Positions 1 to 10,789 of a stretch of 34,323 nt of DNA are shown here, one piece after another. How positions within the stretch are numbered: position 1 is the first letter of the stretch; every line of letters starts with the position of its first letter. The translations under genes were made by a program, and so were the position numbers. The notes below the pieces were generated by a model that saw only the letters and a program-made list of their open reading frames with translations, did not search any database and was not told where the DNA came from. Source of the DNA: Candolleomyces eurysporus (taxonomy: Eukaryota; Basidiomycota; Agaricomycetes; Agaricales; Psathyrellaceae); contig JANBPK010001117.1 of assembly GCA_027579435.1 (NCBI GenBank), positions 1 through 34,323 of the forward strand. The letters run 5' to 3'.

Positions 1-1481
1 GTTGGACGAAAGACGGAATCCATGGTTTGGCCAGCGTCGGCCATACTCGCAGCTCGCTGCCAAAGGGTATGGGAGAAGGGAAAGAGGGAACAAAGTTTAC
101 GATTCGCGCCACATGGGAACCAGTGGATTGAAATAGTTATCGACGTGAAGAGCTACCCGTTTCAATCTTCTTGATAACGAGATACCTGATGTGGAACGTG
201 TCGAACTCCGACCATAGAAGGTCAGATGTGAGTGATCATAAGGATTGGCAACCGGAATTCTGTGCTCTGCCCAATTTTAGCGACAGTGCCAACTTGTCCA
301 CTAACGAGAAGTGAGGAGGGACAAATTGAAAAGTCCGGTCGACCCGAACTATCGGTGGAACAGACAAAGTGGAGACCTATCTTTGTTGGAACGTCTGGGT
401 CCGCAACCAGGTGAGACGATCTCGCTCTATGAATTACGGAATGTCTGATCATGAGGGCCAATCACGGATTCACTTACATCACTCCGAGCAGAGACAGGAC
501 ATAAGGGCGTGGAGTGTCAACCGCCACGCACAGACCATCAAGACCCAGCTTCCGGCCTCGTCGGTAACCAGTTCTTCAGCAAATAGTTTGCTTCTTCTTC
601 GAATTGGCACCGTTAGTTGGCACGGTTTTTGAGTTTGAAGCGGTGGCACAGGACGATGGGCGTCACTGCCGTAGTGAAAGCCATCAGTCAGAGTTGACCG
701 TGATACACTTGTCAAAATGCTGGTGATATCACTGTGCCTTTATCTAACCCTGCATGACGGAACACTAGGGAAATACGCAGCGAACGATCGTCGGAGACTC
801 TGTATCACTTCCGCCTTTCAACTTCAAGGATATCTGCGTGGTGATCGTAGCCTTGGCATGACGCCATGTGGGCTCGCTTTTCGTAGACATAGACGCCCAA
901 CGCTGCGCTCGACTCGCATGGGCACAGAAGAGTCAGGAGTCTGTAGACAGATCGGGGGTTTTGCAAAAGACATGAAAAGGACCACGGCGAAGACGCAGTA
1001 TGACAAAGGCCCTGTCAAGCTGGAATCATGGTAGATGGCAGAATCCAGACATCGCATGACAAGATGAGCGTTGGCGATAGTCCGCAATGTTTGGGCATCA
1101 CCTTGGGACCAAACATCGAGCCCCTTTCCCGTCAGGGCGAGCTGGGCTCTCTATCCACCGCAGTTTTCATGGTTTATCGACGGGAGCATGACGACTAGCT
1201 GACTTGCCTCTCGGGCACCGGCTGGTCATCCTGGCCCCACGGGCCGCTCCCTCAGGCAAGCATTTTTTTTCCTGCACAAGAATAAAAACTCGAGCAACCT
1301 GAGCGCCAAAAAAATTGTTGGTGCTATACGATGAACTGTGACTTTTCGTTTCGAGATGGGATTTGATATTGCTGCGGAATGGTACTGATACATGATCTCT
1401 TTTTGGGTGAAAGGCGTATTAGCAGTCGTCGTAGTCTAGGTGGGTAGGCAGAGCGGAAGCAAATGAAATGATACAATACTG
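1..1481. other. No supportable gene
   Basis: Open frames on both strands are short (under about 110 codons), have no recognisable motif, and do not join into a longer product at plausible splice sites. The part nearest 1481 probably contains the 3' flank of the protoglobin-like gene. Confidence 0.5.
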
Positions 1482-2323
1482 TCATGCGCGAGCTAGACGA
1501 AAGTATTGGATTGCGAAGCCAACAGCGAGAGTTCCAGCTGCCACTGCTGCGGCAAGAGCAGGGTTCGACAGCACACTAAATTTATTCGGTGTCTCGGCTT
1601 CGGCAAGATAGTGGCGCGCAAAGAGGTCATTTTGAATCCAAACAATCTAGTGACAAATACGCGGTGCGATCAATTGAATATGCGCGGGAAGGAGACTAGC
1701 ATTAAAGATCACGGACCTTGTTAAGCGCTCTCAGTACTACGGTTTTCGTCTCGTTGTCCAAGTCGGGGTGTGTCAAAACCGCATTGACGACGATATCTTC
1801 GACGTAACCCAAGAGGATAGCACAGTGAATGTATTCCACGCGAAGTGGGGGCTTGCTTTCACTAGTGGAGAAACGCGATCAGTTCGGCGCGGAACACACT
1901 CCCAGAGAAGTAGGAAACCTACCGATGGGCGAATCCCATGTGACCCGTATGCATCAGCCCGACCTTGTCGAGGTACTCCCACGAAGCTATCTTATCGTAG
2001 TCCATGGTGACGAGCTTGACTAGGTAGCGGGCGAGGAAGTCCTTGCGGAATTTGATTTGCGGATGATCGGCGGACAGGTCTGATAGCTTTGTTGGTATTG
2101 CCCCTTGATATCCCGTTTGGCGTGGAACGAAGGCTTTCGCGGTTACGCTGAAGGATAGGAGCTTCTCATAGACCATGTCGACGATGGTTGGGACGAGCGG
2201 GGCGACAACAGGTTTCGCAGCGTGTAAAGCTGCAACATCTTCGGCAGTGAACCCAATGAAATCCTTGAGGTATTGGACCCGGGTAGGGAAATCTTCTAAA
2301 GAAGCCTCATTGATGATCTGCAT
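1482..2323 (-). CDS. Protoglobin-like haem protein with C-terminal membrane anchor
   Basis: Three exons, 2323-1923, 1861-1717 and 1646-1482, joined over introns of 61 and 70 nt (GTAGGT..TAG and GTCCGT..TAG), give 236 residues. Residues 1 to about 195 match the fungal protoglobin/globin-sensor fold: a helical start with RVQYLKDFIGF, then VYEKLL, then the F-helix-like VGLMHTG in which His125 is the likely haem-binding proximal histidine, then RVEYIHCAILLGYVEDIV and IVWIQNDLFARHYL. Residues about 211-231 are an Ala/Gly-rich hydrophobic helix ending in FRLARA, which suggests a tail anchor in an internal membrane. Protoglobins bind O2, CO or NO; no output domain (kinase, cyclase) is attached, so storage, sensing or NO handling all remain possible. 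The start is the first Met of the conserved block and lies 75 nt downstream of a TATA box. Family assignment is firm; the ligand role is inference. Confidence 0.85.
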
Positions 2324-2397
2324 TGTGCGTAGAAGAGGTTGTTGCGGAGGATGGGGGGTTCGTTATACTGATGAGCTTCCTTCACGCATCTCGAAGC

Positions 2398-2403
2398 TTT
2401 ATA
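2398..2403 (-). promoter_or_regulatory. TATA box of protoglobin-like gene
   Basis: Reading the minus strand, CATATAAAGC lies 75 nt upstream of the start codon at 2323, a typical distance for a fungal TATA box plus a short leader. Confidence 0.5.
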
Positions 2404-2409
2404 TGTCGG

Positions 2410-4650
2410 GTATTAAGTTTTTGACTTGACATGGGGAAAGGAAGGGATCAAGTCGGATTAGAATTGTGTCGTCTCGGTCAGCCTGGGGCCTGGGCGGCTT
2501 CGCTAAGTGTAAGCACATTCATTGTAGGTGATAGATCGCCATTGACCACGGGACTTTCGCAGCGATCTTGAACATGAAGAGTTTCGGGGTAACCAAGCTT
2601 TGTCAGGTTGCACCTGGCCGCAGCTTGGCGTAGAAGAGAGAGGTAAGTCGGAGGGTCCCGTGGCGATTATGATGGTCTGGAAGTTGGGTAGAGACGTGGC
2701 TGGACCTTCGGTCTGTGTCATCAGCGGATCAATCCCACCAAGCAACGGAACTTCTTTTCCCGAGCCAATTACAGTCCCTGGATTGGAAGATCTAGGCCCT
2801 CTGTTGGACTGGACCGATCCAAAATCCGTCAAGGCGTTTGTCAGTTCGTCGTCACAGAGTACATATGTAAATTCCAGAAATCTCACTGGTCCGAGACCGT
2901 TCGGATGAAGCTCGGGGTTTAATTGAACTGGTCGCTGGCCCCCGAAGGGGCGGGGGCGGAGGCGGTGCCCTTTGTTTTGCGGAGGCTAGAGCGACTAGTG
3001 ATCGTGGTCCACGCGTACGATGCAAGGGAGGAGAATGGTGTATATCTGCTAAATTTTTCTACCAAAGTCCAGAGCTGATGGTCAGAGACTCAGAGTTCAG
3101 CCAGAACTTCAAGATTTAATTGTGCGAGGAACAGCGTGGGTTATGTGCAGGGATAACGACGCTCTTGTCGCTAACGTGTTTTGCCCGCAGTCCTCGCAGT
3201 GCCGCGTTTGGGTCATTTCCCCAGCTTCCCAACTGTTCGTTTACGCAAGCGTCGGTGTGTCCCTGCCACTTCCTGTCTCGGTGACGAGGCAAAAAAACAA
3301 GGATACTCGAGAGGCTCAACGAGAGCCAAGACATTGATTGTTGCTCAATGCCTCTGGCCATCGTTTTACTGGCGATTGCCTGGGTTGTGTGGTCTCCAGA
3401 GCTCCACTCCGTCTTCAGAGCGCTTCCATTGTGGAGAGGGCTCTGTCATTGGGACATACTTCGATAATTTGTCGCGCTCCCTGACCACCCACTACACTTC
3501 AGAATGCTACTTCGAGACCTGATATTTAGCAAGGATGGTTTCCCAGCGCAGGTTTCGAGCGAGTTGATCATCTCGGTATCAGACAATGGGGGACAACCTC
3601 GAGATGGTGGTCAAATATCGTATAGTCCACAGCTTTCCCCTTGAAATCACAAACTTTCTCGGGGTCACTCTCCTCCGAATATCTGGAAATGGGCTTCGTA
3701 AGTATGAGCGCCAGTTGAATATCAACCACGTTCAGGCTCATGGAATGTTTGCAAGCTGGCGGTTCAGACCTTCGGAGTCCAGTTCAGAGGATCCCTCGAC
3801 AGTGTCTGGAATATGGTGAGTGGATTCAATGCAATGCTACAAATCTTTTGCTACCTTACCTCCAGAAGGAAGCGTGCTATTTTGGCAGCAGGATCAGATC
3901 GCCGAGACAGCTGTATCTCAGCCAGACTTGGGATATTTACTGGGCGATGTTCCGGCAATGGAGGCGAGGGTCGATACAGCGGAAAGATGAACAGGATCCC
4001 CATAGATCATTCGAGCTAGAAGGATGAGAAGCTGATGAGAGGCGAGATCGACGGAAAAGGAACGTGTACCAGCGACGAATTGAGAAGGTGGCCGCGTGTG
4101 TCCGTTACAACACGAGTGTCGCGATTCTTTAATCATGCCACTAGATTAGTGTTTGAGCCTATCCGAATCTAATGTCAATCGCCTCTCCTTGTACAACCCA
4201 CCCGAAACACGCTTCCGAAGCGCAACAACCATCAGTGCACCAAGGGTGAGGGCGCTGATTCATCCCCCGATAACGTATCCGCACTGCAATGAGACCTGAG
4301 GGCACAGGCACAGCCCTACCAGCGCCAATGCCAACGAGTCGAGCTCGTTGGTTTCGTACAAAAAGTATTGCACTCAAGTGCAGGGATCGAAACCCGACTG
4401 ACGACCCTAGCTCATCCTTTAACAGCTGCTCAAGGTGTAGATGACATCTTGAGCGTTGAAGGTGGTAAGGTTCTGAGGACGCTGGCTCAGAATCCCTGGA
4501 CACGGAACCTGGCGTGTCCCCGCACTTTTGTGATATGGGATAAAGTCATCTGCGGGGAGCCTCACTGGCAGGCCTCAAGGTCTGACCTACAACCGTTTAT
4601 GCCTTACTTTCACTGTATTCAGGTGTCTATTTGACCNTTTTTGAAATTTT
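2410..4650. other. Long stretch without a convincing gene
   Basis: Overlapping frames of 70-130 codons occur on both strands, but none carries a recognised domain. On the minus strand about 2480-2640, one frame gives a protein-like tail (LLRQAAARCNLTKLGYPETL, ending in AAQAPG and a stop). It cannot be linked confidently to upstream exons, so it may be the last exon of an unknown or decayed gene. A single N at 4637 marks an uncertain T run. Confidence 0.35.
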
Positions 4651-5010
4651 TTAAACTAGCTCTTTGGTCTGTAAAGCGTGTCTGGTTGGACCAATGCATG
4701 CGGCATTAAGTCGGCTGGATTTATTATTATTATTGTTGTTGAAACTCTTGATGAAACACTTGAAATCTACAGACTGTCGACGATCGAGATGCTTGACGAA
4801 GTTGGAAACAACCGCAGAGGAAGTATAATCTCTCCAATCATTCGATAGTGCGAACTGGTACGCGGCGACCAAGTGTCCCCGCTTTCGGTGGCTTGGCGGT
4901 AGGCTTTTGAGTATCGTTGCGCACAACTTCACTGGCAAACCTCCGTACCTTTCTCGTATCAGAGCACGAAGCGGAGCCCAGTACGTCTGCCAGAAATAAG
5001 TTCATTTGAG
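4651..5010 (-). pseudogene. Possible BTB-domain-like gene remnant
   Basis: A minus-strand frame open from about 5010 reads WQTYWAPLRALIRERYGGLP, later HLVAAYQFALSNDWRDY, then FVKHLDRR. The spacing of a cysteine/leucine helix followed by an AYxxAxxxxWxD helix resembles the C-terminal helical part of the BTB domains common in agaricomycetes. There is no visible BTB core upstream, and the frame then runs into a TTA/TTG microsatellite coding for polyasparagine. This is a weak resemblance; a random open frame is the alternative. Confidence 0.2.
4720..4740. repeat. Short TTA/TTG trinucleotide repeat
   Basis: About four TTA units are followed by TTG units (polyasparagine codons on the minus strand). 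It is too short to class beyond a simple-sequence repeat. Confidence 0.8.
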
Positions 5011-5272
5011 TGGACTGACTCCGAATGATTGAAACGCACGGTCAGCGTCTGTTCACATAGAAACCTGTCGGCCGCATAGGACGCTGGAAGAGTTCGATTC
5101 AATGGTCATCAATTTTGGGCGGGGGCAGAGGGGAACATAGGCAATGTCCATAGATCGCTGCCCCTGAGGTTTGAATATGTGCTTATGGTAACAGCCAACA
5201 TTCGAACCTATGCAAGGTTCTAACCTGAAATGGATTGCGGCAAGGTTAACTCCGTCTTTTCGCCTAGAGTCT

Positions 5273-5279
5273 TATAAAA
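5273..5279 (+). promoter_or_regulatory. TATA box of secreted-protein gene
   Basis: TATAAAA, 110 nt upstream of the ATG at 5389, supports transcription of the plus-strand gene from this point. Confidence 0.55.
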
Positions 5280-5388
5280 GTGGGCACTTTGAGGATACAG
5301 TTTCCTTCAGACAGCAGGTCTGTTCTACGCCCTCGAAAGGTGAAACGTCTGGCACGGTTCGCGAATTCTTTCTCCACCTATTTCAATC

Positions 5389-6281
5389 ATGCGGCTATCT
5401 ATCCTTCTTTCCCTCTTCGCAGTTTCAACGGTCGTCTTCGGCTCCCCGTTCGTTCAGCTCTCGGAACGAGCAGCAGGCCCATCCACACCCTCCGAGACTG
5501 AGCTGCTCATCAGAAATGACGGCGACGTCAATATGTTCTACGGACGACAAGTCACCGCAGCGGAGATCTATGCGAGGGACTCTGCCCTTGCTGCTCTCAC
5601 AGGCACCGACCTCACAGCTCGTGACTTCCTGGGTGAAGATGAGCTACAAGATCTCGTCCTCAGGCATTTAGAATACGATATGGAGGAGCGCGATGTTGAC
5701 TTGGAGCCGCGTGCTGCTGCCGCAGTTGCCCGACTTGTGGTACAAGGCGTGATCGAAGTCGTCAAGGCTATCAAAGGTCAAATCGAACACGACAAAGGCG
5801 TAAGCTTATTTCCTCCTTTCTGCAAATTTGTCTGGCTTAATCACGATCCAAATCCACCAGCGTCGGGGCAGCTACACCAACGAATTCATTGGAAAGTCCA
5901 TCGCCAAATTCCCTCAGTGGAATTGGGTCATTTGCCATACCAAGCATAGCTATAAGTTCGACGGCAAGAGAGGCACTGATTGGTTCCATCGACACGAGGA
6001 ATTCCCTGTTTCCTTCGGAAAGACCATTGGGTAGGTCACATCATCACGTCGGCGCCATCCAGCTTATCTCACAATATCTTCTCAGTTACGAGATCTATTG
6101 GTTCAAGTCGGGCACTTTTACTCGCAGCGGAGATGGAGGATATCTCAACGTGAGTACATCAGCCAGTTCTATCCTAATTGATACCTTGCTCACTACAAGC
6201 GGACGATCTCAGTGGGCCTATGGTGGCAATATCAAGAACAAGTCGGGTGATGGAAAGGTCATCACCTTCGGCAAACGGTGA
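5389..6281 (+). CDS. Small secreted fungal protein, function unknown (DUF7888-like)
   Basis: Four exons, 5389-5799, 5861-6030, 6086-6149 and 6213-6281, with introns of 55-63 nt, give 237 residues. Residues 1-18 (MRLSILLSLFAVSTVVFG) are a clean signal peptide. Residues about 25-135 are an acidic, variable segment containing ERDVDLEPRAAAAVARLV. Residues about 137-237 form a compact conserved-looking domain: YTNEFIGKSIAKFPQWNWVI, CHTKH, HRHEEFPV, then EIYWFKSGTFTRSGDGGYLN and WAYGGN. From memory this resembles the fungal domain called DUF7888, of unknown function; the label needs a profile search. The layout (signal, variable middle, aromatic C-terminal domain) would also suit a proprotein or effector-like secreted factor, which is inference. 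All intron phases agree and the reading is intact. Confidence 0.8.
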
Positions 6282-7258
6282 AAGAATGAGTCTATGGAGT
6301 TGATCAAATAGATATCGCGTTCGCCACCTATATTTATTAAATTCCTAATTATACTGCTTTTGCGAGGGTTTCTAAAATTCTATGAGATTCATGTCGCTAT
6401 CTGAAGTACGGGCGCATCTGTCATCGATTTCATCTCCAGAATGCCGTGTATTCTTTGGCACTATCATTATTGTGGCCACCTAATTAGGGAAATGTTTAGG
6501 TTTGGGGAGTGTACCGACTCTGAGCGGCTGCATAGGATCTTTGATGGTAAATGCCGAGAACGTGACAGTGCTGAGAGGTCTTTGGATGATTCTTCAAGTT
6601 GGACAACAGCATTCCATAATCTAGCATCTAATCTTATGCTTCGAATTCGTTTATGTATCAAGCAGTATCTTTTTCTGTTTGATTTCCAAATTTAATTTTC
6701 TGCGTACTGCCCTGAAGCGGGAGTCTCCCGGAGTAGGGAATTGAAATCAGAAGTGATCATGTGCCTCCCTTAGCAGGTACTTCTACCAGTTGAACAGAGG
6801 ACACCCTTTCCATGAACGCCATACGATGCTTTAGATCTTAACATCAGAAGAGTCCGCGCTCAACTACTACACGCGGGAACACAGCTTCAACACTGGTTTT
6901 TGAAAGATAACCAACTTAGACGATAGGCGACAAGATCATCAAACTTGAGTCTTACAATGGGTGATAGAGGATCCGCATCTTACACGGTAGCGAGGTGGCA
7001 CGTACTCCATACCCGCATTTAAACACTACCGTAGAAATTACAGGAAACGACAGACGCATTATCCACTCAGTGGTAAGTCAACTGGTCTTGCGGTCATGAT
7101 GGTCGAATAATCTTTGGATTGGCAGATCCAGGCTCAGTGACTAGACCGGTCCATAGAGTCCATTAGGTGTTCTTCAGTTTGTCGTCATATTTGCAACAAA
7201 TCTAATAATACAAAAAGTCAAGAAACGCCTACTGGTGCTAGGGATGATTACTGTTGGA
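6282..7258. other. Intergenic, no supportable gene
   Basis: About 980 nt between the 3' ends of a plus-strand and a minus-strand gene, so it holds two 3' flanks. The frames here (longest 84 codons) are not protein-like. No repeat or RNA gene was recognised. Confidence 0.6.
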
Positions 7259-9802
7259 TCAAGCCTCTTCCTTACGATCAACTGAATCCGTCTTAACGGA
7301 GTGCGCATCATGGTGGTCCAAGGCTAGAAAGGCGGGAATGTTATTAAGACGGCTGGGTTATTCGGGGTGGAAACGCACCTTTCTGCCTCTCAATGTTGGC
7401 ATTCCGCTCTTCGGCTGAGATAGCCCCAAAGATGATATCCATCTCTTCCAAGCTACGTCCTTTGGTCTCGGGAATCAAGCTAGATTTTACGTTGTCAAAA
7501 GATGAGCCTCCAAGTCCTCAAGGAGACGACGTACAGCGAAAAGAGACCCATGGCCCCGATGTTGACAGCGCCGAACATGAAGAAGATCTTGTAGCGCAAG
7601 CTAGTGAGCATTGAAGGTGTCACTTTGCTAACCACGAAGTCTATTCCGAGGGTCAGTTCGATGTTACGAAAGCCATCACGGCATCGACTCACTCCACAGC
7701 CACTGAGAGGCACTAGCCGTCGCCAAACCGTAATGACGAGTTCTGGTCGGGAAGATATCAGAGACATAAACCCATGGGAGCGGACCTAATCAGATATATT
7801 AGAGCTGGAGAGATAAGAGCAAAAATGAACAATACATACCCCATCCCATCGAATAGAAGCAAACGTAAATGTACAGCATTCCCGCCATGGCCTGGGCAGC
7901 CGGAGAAGGAGCAGGAGGGGCGACGTTCGGATTGGTAGATGGTGGTGGGTGCGTTTTCAAAATAGCTCCAATGATAAAGAAGAGTGATCCCATTCCGATT
8001 GCTGATATGAAGAGCGAGAGTTTGCGGCCCAGGGTTTCGACTCCAAAGAAGATGAAAATGGCGGTGGCGACAACCTTAATGATACCTGTCACAAATAGGA
8101 TCAGAGCTGGCAGTAGCCATCGAAGTACGGGCTGCTAACCATAGACACCACTGGCCAGAAGGGAGTTCTTTCGAGATACGTAGCCAATCGACGCAAAGAT
8201 CTGAGGAGCATAGTAGCTAAAAGAACCAGTCAGCCGATATCGTCACGAACAGCAATTTAGCACATACTTGACAGAATTCTGACCAGCCCATTGCTGAAGG
8301 ACGAAAATGAAAAACGCGATGAAGAACCGAACAAAGTTGCCCTTCCCGAAGAAAGCCTCCTTCCAGTTGACACCGGCACGTGCTGCGTTCTCTTCCTCAA
8401 TGGCTGCCTGAATTTCAGCCATCTCAGCCAGAACTTCAGAGTCCGAAGTGTTCGTTCGGCGTAGGTACGCCAAGTTATTCAAAGCCTCTTCTTGCCTGCC
8501 AACCGAGGCCAGCCATCTCGGTGATTCCTACAGCGGGCCGGTTAGTTGAATATGATGGAGGCCCCAAGACGGATATCCATACCCTGACTGTCAGGAGACC
8601 AAATACCATGATGCCCGCGGGTACCAATTGAAAGCCAAAAGGAATTCTCCATACGTTAACACCACTCGGGACATGGACACCGATAGCGTCTGGTCAAGAG
8701 GTCAGATCACTGCACACAACTGAGAATAGATGCTTCCGTACAGTTCACGAAGTACGAGATCATCACGCCGATAGCAACCTAATGGTAGGGATTAGTCAAA
8801 CAACTTGAGAAAGGTTGACCAGAAATGGAGACTTGCCATAATCTGGAAGAGACCAGTAATCCTGCCTCGAACTTCTTTGGGGGCACATTCGGAGACATAC
8901 GCAGGTGCAACAGCAGAGATAGCACCGATCCCGTAACCGGCCAACACTCGTCCGGAGTAAATCAGAGGCAAACCATGGGGTGGTCCGTTTGCGATGGTGG
9001 TGAGAATCTACATACTCGTGTCAGAAGCGCGAGCACCGAAATGTTCAAAAGTAAACCTACAGCTCCGACGGAGAATATCACCGTGAACGCAAAGAGCGTG
9101 AATTTCCGCCCAATTCGTGCTATATTCACCAAAATAAAATCAGTCCACACCGCGATTGAGACCGTACAAAAGGGGGAAAATAGGGCTCGGCATTAGAACT
9201 TCTCTTCTTCCGAAGAGGGGCCTTGATGCGAAATGAGATGTGCTGGGAAGGAGGACATATGAAATAGTGGGGTCACCCCACCGAGAATACTCCAGGTAGC
9301 GAGGGAGTGGATGCGAAATTGAAACGTGTAGGAACGAATACTCACATGAGACAGGGGCACTACTGAGGGCGCCGAAGAACGCTCCTGCTTGCAAGACGGC
9401 GACAACGTTGGAGGAAACGTTGTCCAACTTCTTCTGGTCTTTTGCACCATTCTCGTCGACCAGGCCAAAGGTTTGGAGGAAGTAGTTGGCGCTGACGACA
9501 CCGCCTCTAGATCGTTATCAGCTATAGAGTATCAAGAAAGGCTACTAGTAGTCGCCTCACCCGACACCGCTGAACGAAACGATCGAGAGCAGGTCAATAT
9601 AAGATAGAGCTCGACGATGCTGAACCCGACTTACGTATCGTAACCGAAGAGTACTATGCCCCAGTATACGATGAAAGCCAACCCTAACAATCAGGACAAC
9701 GTTAGGAAAACGAGTTCTATGAAATAGGGCGGAGTAGAACGACGAACAGTAAACCCTGATGTTTCGGAACAGTCCATCTTTAGAAGTGTTCCCCAAAGCC
9801 AT
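7259..9802 (-). CDS. Major facilitator sugar (hexose/quinate-type) transporter
   Basis: Fifteen exons give 529 residues, the usual sugar-porter length: 9802-9748, 9683-9635, 9569-9561, 9506-9346, 9119-9061, 9007-8837, 8778-8742, 8689-8589, 8527-8268, 8216-8140, 8085-7840, 7785-7693, 7640-7535, 7479-7379, 7323-7259. Family motifs appear in order: LFGYDTG in helix 1, a GGVVSANYF loop, SRIGRKFTL after helix 2, SGRVLAGYGIG, VRGRITGLFQ, SPRWL, QQWAGQNSVNYYAPQ in helix 7, ETLGRK, WVYVSDIFPTRTR and PETKGRSLEEMD. It should be a plasma-membrane proton-coupled or facilitative sugar transporter; the AGQNSVNYY helix resembles hexose and quinate permeases, so the substrate is undecided. Exon 3 is only 9 nt, intron 6 appears to be GC-AG, and intron 4 is 226 nt while the others are 51-66. 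The open phase at every junction argues for a working gene. Confidence 0.92.
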
Positions 9803-10700
9803 TTTGACGGCCTTCCTCAGTCCAAAGGTGTAGGGGAGGAGAGAGGCTTTTTCAAGAGCTGAATTAACTCGGGAAAAAGAGAAGGGATCGGCCTAGGAAG
9901 AACCGCTGGTGAATCGGGTTTCAGCCTTGCACCTATATGTACCCTCTCCCATTCTGGCCAAGTCCAAAGTCAATCCAACAGCCCTCCTAGGACCGCGGAA
10001 TGCTTCTTTTCGCATGGGTGACAGGTAGGCTCGTCTTCCTCGCGGTCTTCTCGACACTGGGAAACAACCCCGTTCAGATTTTGGGAGCCGTTCGGTCAAC
10101 TGCTTTGAGTAGGCTGGTGCAATTTAAGGTGGAGCCTAAGGATAGGGTTTGATGCATGACGGATACCATGGAATGGAACCTCCGCTTTGATTAACCTTGT
10201 AGACTGACGCTCACAAGGAGATGCTACCAACGCCATGCTGGTGGTCGTTGGAAAGGAGAAGCGGGAATCATGGGGTTCACATGCGGGCCGGCTCAAGCCG
10301 CCAACGGACCGCCTCATGCTTTCGCTGACTCCCATCGGGGGTTTCTTCGGACAGAAGCAATTCTGGTCAAAGCGCTGACGTTCATCCCACATTGTATCAC
10401 CCTTCCGAGGAGGATCAGAGCAGTGCAGCCAAGCCAATCCAAAAATCTTTGTCTGCGCCATCCCTTCACCGATGACAATTTGCAGTTGCCACGACGCACC
10501 TCCAAAACAAAGAATTCACGCCACACGACTATCGGCCACGAGGGTGATATAACCGAGGGCAAGCGCGACATTGAATGTCAAGTTGAAAGAAACAAGACGG
10601 CCATGAAAGAGCCAGGCACACTGCTCTTTCATTGCGACGCGACGCGTTTGTCACAACTCTTTCATGTTTCCGTGGCTTTGTGATCATGGCTTGCCCACCG
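9803..10700. other. Divergent intergenic region
   Basis: About 900 nt between the start of the transporter (minus) and the promoter of the F-box gene (plus). It should hold both upstream control regions. Frames of 120-137 codons at 10096-10683 overlap on both strands and have no recognisable motif, so I do not call them. Confidence 0.5.
10603..10632. repeat. 10-bp inverted repeat upstream of F-box gene
   Basis: ATGAAAGAGC at 10603-10612 faces its perfect complement GCTCTTTCAT at 10623-10632 across a 10-nt spacer. A third CTCTTTCAT occurs at 10657-10665. It could be a binding site for a dimeric regulator of the F-box gene; no factor is recognised. Confidence 0.4.
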
Positions 10701-10706
10701 ACCCTT

Positions 10707-10712
10707 TATAAA
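10707..10712 (+). promoter_or_regulatory. TATA box of F-box gene
   Basis: CCTTTATAAACC contains TATAAA 83 nt before the ATG at 10790, consistent with a short 5' leader. Confidence 0.6.
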
Positions 10713-10789
10713 CCCAGCCCCTCATCGCTCGTCCTGTCGATATCCTCGAATATCCACATCCTCCTAGACCAGCCCCATCCACCTCTGCC

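Noticed and set aside
2503..2908. Overlapping frames of 127 (minus) and 102 (plus) codons
   Set aside because: No motif, and they cover each other on opposite strands; only a short alternative minus frame looks protein-like and it cannot be linked to other exons.
4340..4470. tRNA- or SINE-like sequence on the minus strand (GGGTTTCGATCCC with a 7-bp pairing of GCTCAAG and CTTGAGT around it)
   Set aside because: The T-loop stem is only 3 bp, its loop is shifted by one base from the tRNA pattern, extra bases separate it from the acceptor stem, and no D-loop GG or A-box fits.
10096..10683. Frames of 121 (minus) and 137 (plus) codons upstream of the F-box gene
   Set aside because: Overlapping, no domain, placed in the expected promoter region; judged to be chance open frames.
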